Positions 7,633 to 8,192 of a stretch of 8,192 nt of DNA are shown here, piece by piece. The notes beneath the pieces were generated by a model, which worked only from the letters and a program-made list of their open reading frames with translations, was not told where the DNA came from and ran no database searches. A program made the translations under genes and the position numbers. Numbering within the stretch: the first letter of the stretch is position 1; each line of letters starts with the position of its first letter. The stretch spans positions 1 through 8,192 of the forward strand of contig JAHIQC010000450.1 in NCBI GenBank assembly GCA_018902765.1. Direction: 5' to 3'. The DNA comes from Actinomycetota bacterium (GTDB lineage Bacteria > Actinomycetota > Coriobacteriia > Anaerosomatales > JAHIQC01).

Positions 7633-8192
7633 CGGGACACCTTCCCTTCCGCGTGAGCCGACACAAGGCGCGAGAAGTAGTCCTCCAACGACTGACGCTT
7701 GGGTTGGATCGACACGAGCTCCCATTCCTGATCATCATCCAAGACGTCGACGACGAGACGTGAGTCCTGGGCAGGGATCGAGAACACCCACGTCCCAATG
7801 CCGACCACCACGTCGCCCACGATCGAAGCGATTCTGCCGGGCAATTCGGCTGCCGAGGAACGCGCCGTCACGGAGTTCTGCCCCGTGATGTTGAGCAGTT
7901 CGTCGATGGCTCCACGCTCGGCGACGCGACCGCGATCAAGTATCGTGACCTCATCGCACACGGCCTCGACCTCTGAGAGCTGATGCGAAGACAACAGCAC
8001 GGTCGTGCCGAGTTCTCGCTGCGCCAGAATCAGATTCCGGATATCCCGCTGACCGACCGGATCGAGACCGGAAGCCGGCTCGTCGAGGATCAGAAGCTCC
8101 GGCGAAGAGACAAGCGCCTGAGCGATTCCCAGACGCTGCATGAGCCCCCGAGAAAAGCTGGACACAAGGTCCGCTCCCCTGCCCTCCAGGCC
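7629..8192 (-). CDS. ABC transporter ATP-binding protein (partial, N-terminus outside window)
   Basis: The frame is open to the window edge and gives the last 187 residues of an ABC ATPase. In fragment numbering, F-S-R-G-L-M-Q-R-L at 13-21 is the signature (C-loop), L-L-I-L-D-E-P at 33-39 is Walker B with catalytic Glu, S-G-L-D-P is the D-loop, and S-S-H70 is the switch His. Walker A and the Q-loop lie beyond 8192. The signature is of the S-R-G-M-x-Q-R-L type seen in ATPases paired with ABC-2 exporters. After residue 100 comes the C-terminal extension common in this subfamily, ending S-L-E-D-Y-F-S-R-L. A GTG at 8165 is internal and not a real start. The stop overlaps the permease start (ATGA), showing a translationally coupled transporter pair. 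The cargo is unknown. Confidence 0.93.
   Translation of the reverse strand, partial: GLEGRGADLVSSFSRGLMQRLGIAQALVSSPELLILDEPASGLDPVGQRDIRNLILAQRELGTTVLLSSHQLSEVEAVCDEVTILDRGRVAERGAIDELLNITGQNSVTARSSAAELPGRIASIVGDVVVGIGTWVFSIPAQDSRLVVDVLDDDQEWELVSIQPKRQSLEDYFSRLVSAHAEGKVSR

Overview
This window is GC-rich bacterial chromosome (about 60% G+C by eye). Eight genes and the first codons of a ninth all lie on the minus strand, so transcription runs from high to low coordinates. Coding density is very high. There are no RNA genes, insertion sequences, CRISPR arrays or phage genes. The gene content (a PilB-type pilus ATPase beside aroE and yqeG, PATAN/DUF4388 and roadblock proteins, G/C-ending codons, GTG and TTG starts) would fit a deep-branching anaerobic actinobacterium of the Coriobacteriia/OPB41 kind. 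That assignment is an inference from gene order and composition, and other pilus-bearing phyla are not excluded.

Layout in transcription order: (1) 8192-7629, the C-terminal part of an ABC transporter ATPase, cut by the window edge. (2) 7632-6901, its six-helix ABC-2 permease, overlapping the ATPase gene by ATGA. (3) 6904-6209, a membrane-anchored helical-repeat (TPR-like) protein, overlapping the permease gene by GTGA. (4) 6198-5704, a YqeG-family HAD phosphatase. (5) 5664-4768, shikimate dehydrogenase AroE with a TTG start. (6) 4771-3098, a PilB/GspE assembly ATPase overlapping aroE by GTGA. (7) a 169-base gap. (8) 2928-2332, a roadblock/LC7 protein with a long acidic and Ala/Pro-rich N-terminal tail. 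(9) 2292-49, a 747-residue PATAN/DUF4388 protein with a very long acidic linker. (10) 30-1, the first ten codons of a gene whose start resembles a P-loop small GTPase.

Genes 1 to 6 are packed like one operon (4-base overlaps, or gaps of 10 and 39 bases). The only sizeable gap lies before the roadblock gene, so roadblock, PATAN and the putative GTPase may form a second transcription unit. My reading is that the window joins a type IV pilus motor (PilB) to a small GTPase/roadblock/PATAN switch, functionally comparable to MglA/MglB of Myxococcus. Upstream is an ABC transporter plus TPR protein arranged like the Myxococcus pilus-associated PilGHI set. The housekeeping genes yqeG and aroE sit between them, an adjacency also known near each other in Firmicutes. 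The individual protein families are well supported by motifs. The functional links to pili are inference from context.
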